In this document: positions 6,403 to 7,763 of the stretch, one piece after another
Layout: every line of letters starts with the position of its first letter
Position numbering within the stretch: the stretch's first letter is position 1
NCBI GenBank assembly: GCA_036555065.1
Contig: DATBLZ010000059.1
Span: 1-7,763, forward strand
Source of the DNA: DATBLZ01 sp036555065
GTDB lineage: Bacteria > Pseudomonadota > Gammaproteobacteria > Steroidobacterales > Rariloculaceae
Reading direction: 5' to 3'
Length of the DNA: 7,763 nt
Made by a program: the position numbers and the translations under genes
Notes under the pieces: generated by a model
The model's input: the letters and a program-made list of their open reading frames with translations, nothing else
Databases searched by the model: none
What the model was told of the DNA's origin: nothing

Positions 6403-7425
6403 ATGCGCAGCCGAATTCGACGATCGTGGGTGTTTGTGAGCGCGACCCTCCTCACCTTCTCAGCAACGCTCCTGCCTGCGCGCAGCGAGGCGGCCGGCGA
6501 GATCTATTGGTTCAGCCTGCTCAGCGACAACATGTACGCGGCCATGGGCTTCTACATGGAGCTCTTCGGTTGGGAGTTCGAGACAAGCCCGACGGGCGCC
6601 TTCATGGCGATGCGCAACGGCACCCCGTTCGCGGGTCTCAGCAACATCGAGGACCGTATGCCGGGCTCGTCGGAGTCGCTGTGGCTCGCGGCCATCACGG
6701 TCGCCGACATCGAAAAGTCGGTCGCAACGGCGAAAGAGCTCGGCGCAAAGGTGCATACGGACATCACGCACCTGCCGGGCTGGGGCACGTTCGCGCTGAT
6801 TCAGGATCCGCAGGGTGCGCCGTTGATTCTCGTCGTTCCCGAGCGGCAGCTCGGCGGCAACGAAGGCTATAGCGGTTGGCGTTGGGCCGAGCTGTGGACG
6901 CGCGACACCGAAGCGGCCAAAGATTTCTACACGAAGGTCATCGGCTGGGAAGTCGAGGAAGTTCCGGTCGGCGACGATACTTACACCGTCTTCCGTTCCG
7001 ACGGCAAACGTAACGCGGGTCTCGTCGCGCTCGAGCAGCGCCGCGTCTCGCCGCGCTGGGCGCCTTATGTCGGCGTTTCGGACCTGCGTGGAATTCTCGT
7101 GCGCGTCTGGGAAAAGGGCGGGAAAGTATTGCGTGAGCCCGCCGAAGTCGATTTCGAAGCCGCAGGTAGAAACCGCGTCGCGTTGATCGCCGACCCCTCG
7201 GGCGGGGCGCTGTTTCTCTACCAGCTCGAGGAACGCGCGACGGCCGATCCCGGCATCGCCGCCGAGACGACGACGAGCAGCTTCAGCGAGCGGCAACCGG
7301 GGAGCTCCGGCGGGGGCAGCGGCGGCCCGAACGTCAGCGTCAGCGTGAGCATGAGCTATGGCACGGGCTGGGGCACCGCGTACCCGCGGCTGCCGTATCG
7401 ACCCTACGGTCCCGTGCCTTATTAG
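6403..7425 (+). CDS. Exported tandem VOC-domain protein with a low-complexity C-terminal tail
   Basis: 340 residues. The first 31 form a Sec-type signal peptide: basic RSRIRR, a hydrophobic core at about 9-24, and probable cleavage near SEAA (28-31). Two VOC (glyoxalase/bleomycin-resistance/dioxygenase fold) modules follow. The first covers about 33-147, from IYWFSLLSDN and FYMELFGWE to QDPQGAPLILVVPE. The second covers about 159-277, from WAELWTRDTEAAKDFY and IGWE to DPSGGALFLYQLEE. The first-strand His that usually binds metal in glyoxalase-type members is absent in both modules (WFS and WAE), so a metal-dependent enzyme is doubtful and ligand binding is as likely. Residues 287-340 form a tail rich in Ser/Gly, then VSVSVSMS, then Tyr/Pro/Gly. 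The family usually lacks a signal peptide, so a periplasmic or surface location is notable. The start rests on GGAG at 6389 and the signal peptide. The next gene starts directly at the stop. Substrate unknown. Confidence 0.88.
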   Translation: MRSRIRRSWVFVSATLLTFSATLLPARSEAAGEIYWFSLLSDNMYAAMGFYMELFGWEFETSPTGAFMAMRNGTPFAGLSNIEDRMPGSSESLWLAAITVADIEKSVATAKELGAKVHTDITHLPGWGTFALIQDPQGAPLILVVPERQLGGNEGYSGWRWAELWTRDTEAAKDFYTKVIGWEVEEVPVGDDTYTVFRSDGKRNAGLVALEQRRVSPRWAPYVGVSDLRGILVRVWEKGGKVLREPAEVDFEAAGRNRVALIADPSGGALFLYQLEERATADPGIAAETTTSSFSERQPGSSGGGSGGPNVSVSVSMSYGTGWGTAYPRLPYRPYGPVPY

Positions 7426-7763
7426 ATGAGCCCGTTGCGGGCGAGAGCCGCGCAGACAGTACGTGCGGGTCCCGGTACCGGGGCCCCCACCTTCAGCGCC
7501 CGGCTCACCGCTCGCGGCGCGTTTCTCGTCAACGCCGCGTTCGTCGCGGGCTTGCTCGTGCTGAGCCGACTTCCGCTGCTCGAGGCGCGGCCCGTCGTCA
7601 GCACCTCGATCGTCGGCGCCGCAGGGGTGCTGCTCGCTTGGAGCGCGTTGCTGTTCGGGGTCGTCCTGCGCGGGCGGACGGTCGCGTTCGAAGTGACCCT
7701 GCGCCCGCAGCACTACCTGCAGGCGTTCCTGCAGGGTGCGCTGATCCTGTATTGGGGCTTCTA
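7426..7763 (+). CDS. Unrecognised multi-pass membrane protein (3' end missing)
   Basis: The frame is open for 112 codons from ATG 7426 to the right edge, with G/C-rich third positions like its neighbours. A basic, Gly/Ala-rich N-terminus of about 30 residues is followed by hydrophobic segments near 32-52, 58-81 and 98-112, the last preceded by RPQHYLQAF (93-101) and containing LYWGFY. These features show an inner-membrane protein. I could not place the family, so I give no function. The ATG touches the TAG of the VOC gene with no clear ribosome site of its own, which points to translational coupling and a joint role with the exported VOC protein. A TTG at codon 4 is another possible start. 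That the gene is real is fairly sure; its identity is open. Confidence 0.7.
   Translation, partial: MSPLRARAAQTVRAGPGTGAPTFSARLTARGAFLVNAAFVAGLLVLSRLPLLEARPVVSTSIVGAAGVLLAWSALLFGVVLRGRTVAFEVTLRPQHYLQAFLQGALILYWGF

Noticed and set aside
7471..7482. Perfect 12-base palindrome CCCGGTACCGGG near the start of the last gene
   Set aside because: It lies within coding sequence, and one or two 12-base palindromes are expected by chance in a GC-rich window of this size.
6460..7713. 417-residue minus-strand open frame opposite the VOC and membrane protein genes
   Set aside because: It mirrors the codon bias of the plus-strand genes, shows no motif, and would overlap two well-supported coding regions completely.

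Overview
The window is GC-rich DNA, tightly packed with genes and using mostly G/C third positions. The gene families suggest a gammaproteobacterium of the Steroidobacter/Woeseia/Xanthomonad type. Two proteins open with the N-terminal ELKRRNV-type anchor and carry a TolB/FlgO-like domain plus TPRs, a family much expanded in those groups. A REP-like palindrome of the Pseudomonas/Xanthomonad type is also present. The lineage is inferred from families, because no rRNA or other marker gene is present. No tRNA, rRNA, CRISPR array, insertion sequence or phage gene was seen, and no gene-free stretch exceeds about 150 bases.

Layout. Positions 1-6260 hold three minus-strand genes read right to left. 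First (6260 to 4398) is an inner-membrane protein with three membrane segments, a TolB/FlgO-like domain and TPRs. Next (4345 to 1856) is a lipoprotein with two CxxCH haem-binding sites and the DUF1587/1595/1592/1588/1585 domain set. Last (1834 to beyond the left edge) is a second protein of the same TolB/FlgO-TPR architecture, about half identical to the first over the FlgO-like domain by eye. The gaps are 52 and 21 bases. A perfect TATAAT in the 52-base gap suggests that the lipoprotein gene also has its own, possibly leaderless, promoter.

A 142-base divergent region (6261-6402) separates this block from two plus-strand genes. One (6403-7425) encodes an exported protein with two VOC (glyoxalase/bleomycin-resistance fold) modules and an odd Gly/Ser/Tyr/Pro tail. 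Directly at its stop (TAG-ATG) begins a multi-pass membrane protein that runs off the right edge and that I do not recognise.

Working model (inference). The minus-strand block looks like a periplasm-facing unit: a c-type-haem lipoprotein between two membrane-anchored periplasmic TPR proteins that could act as scaffolds or sensors. The plus-strand pair is probably translated together, with one exported and one membrane product. No member has an assigned biochemical function. The points most worth a second look are the REP-like element inside the haem lipoprotein's coding sequence, the pairing of that lipoprotein with TPR proteins rather than DUF1552, and the exported VOC protein.
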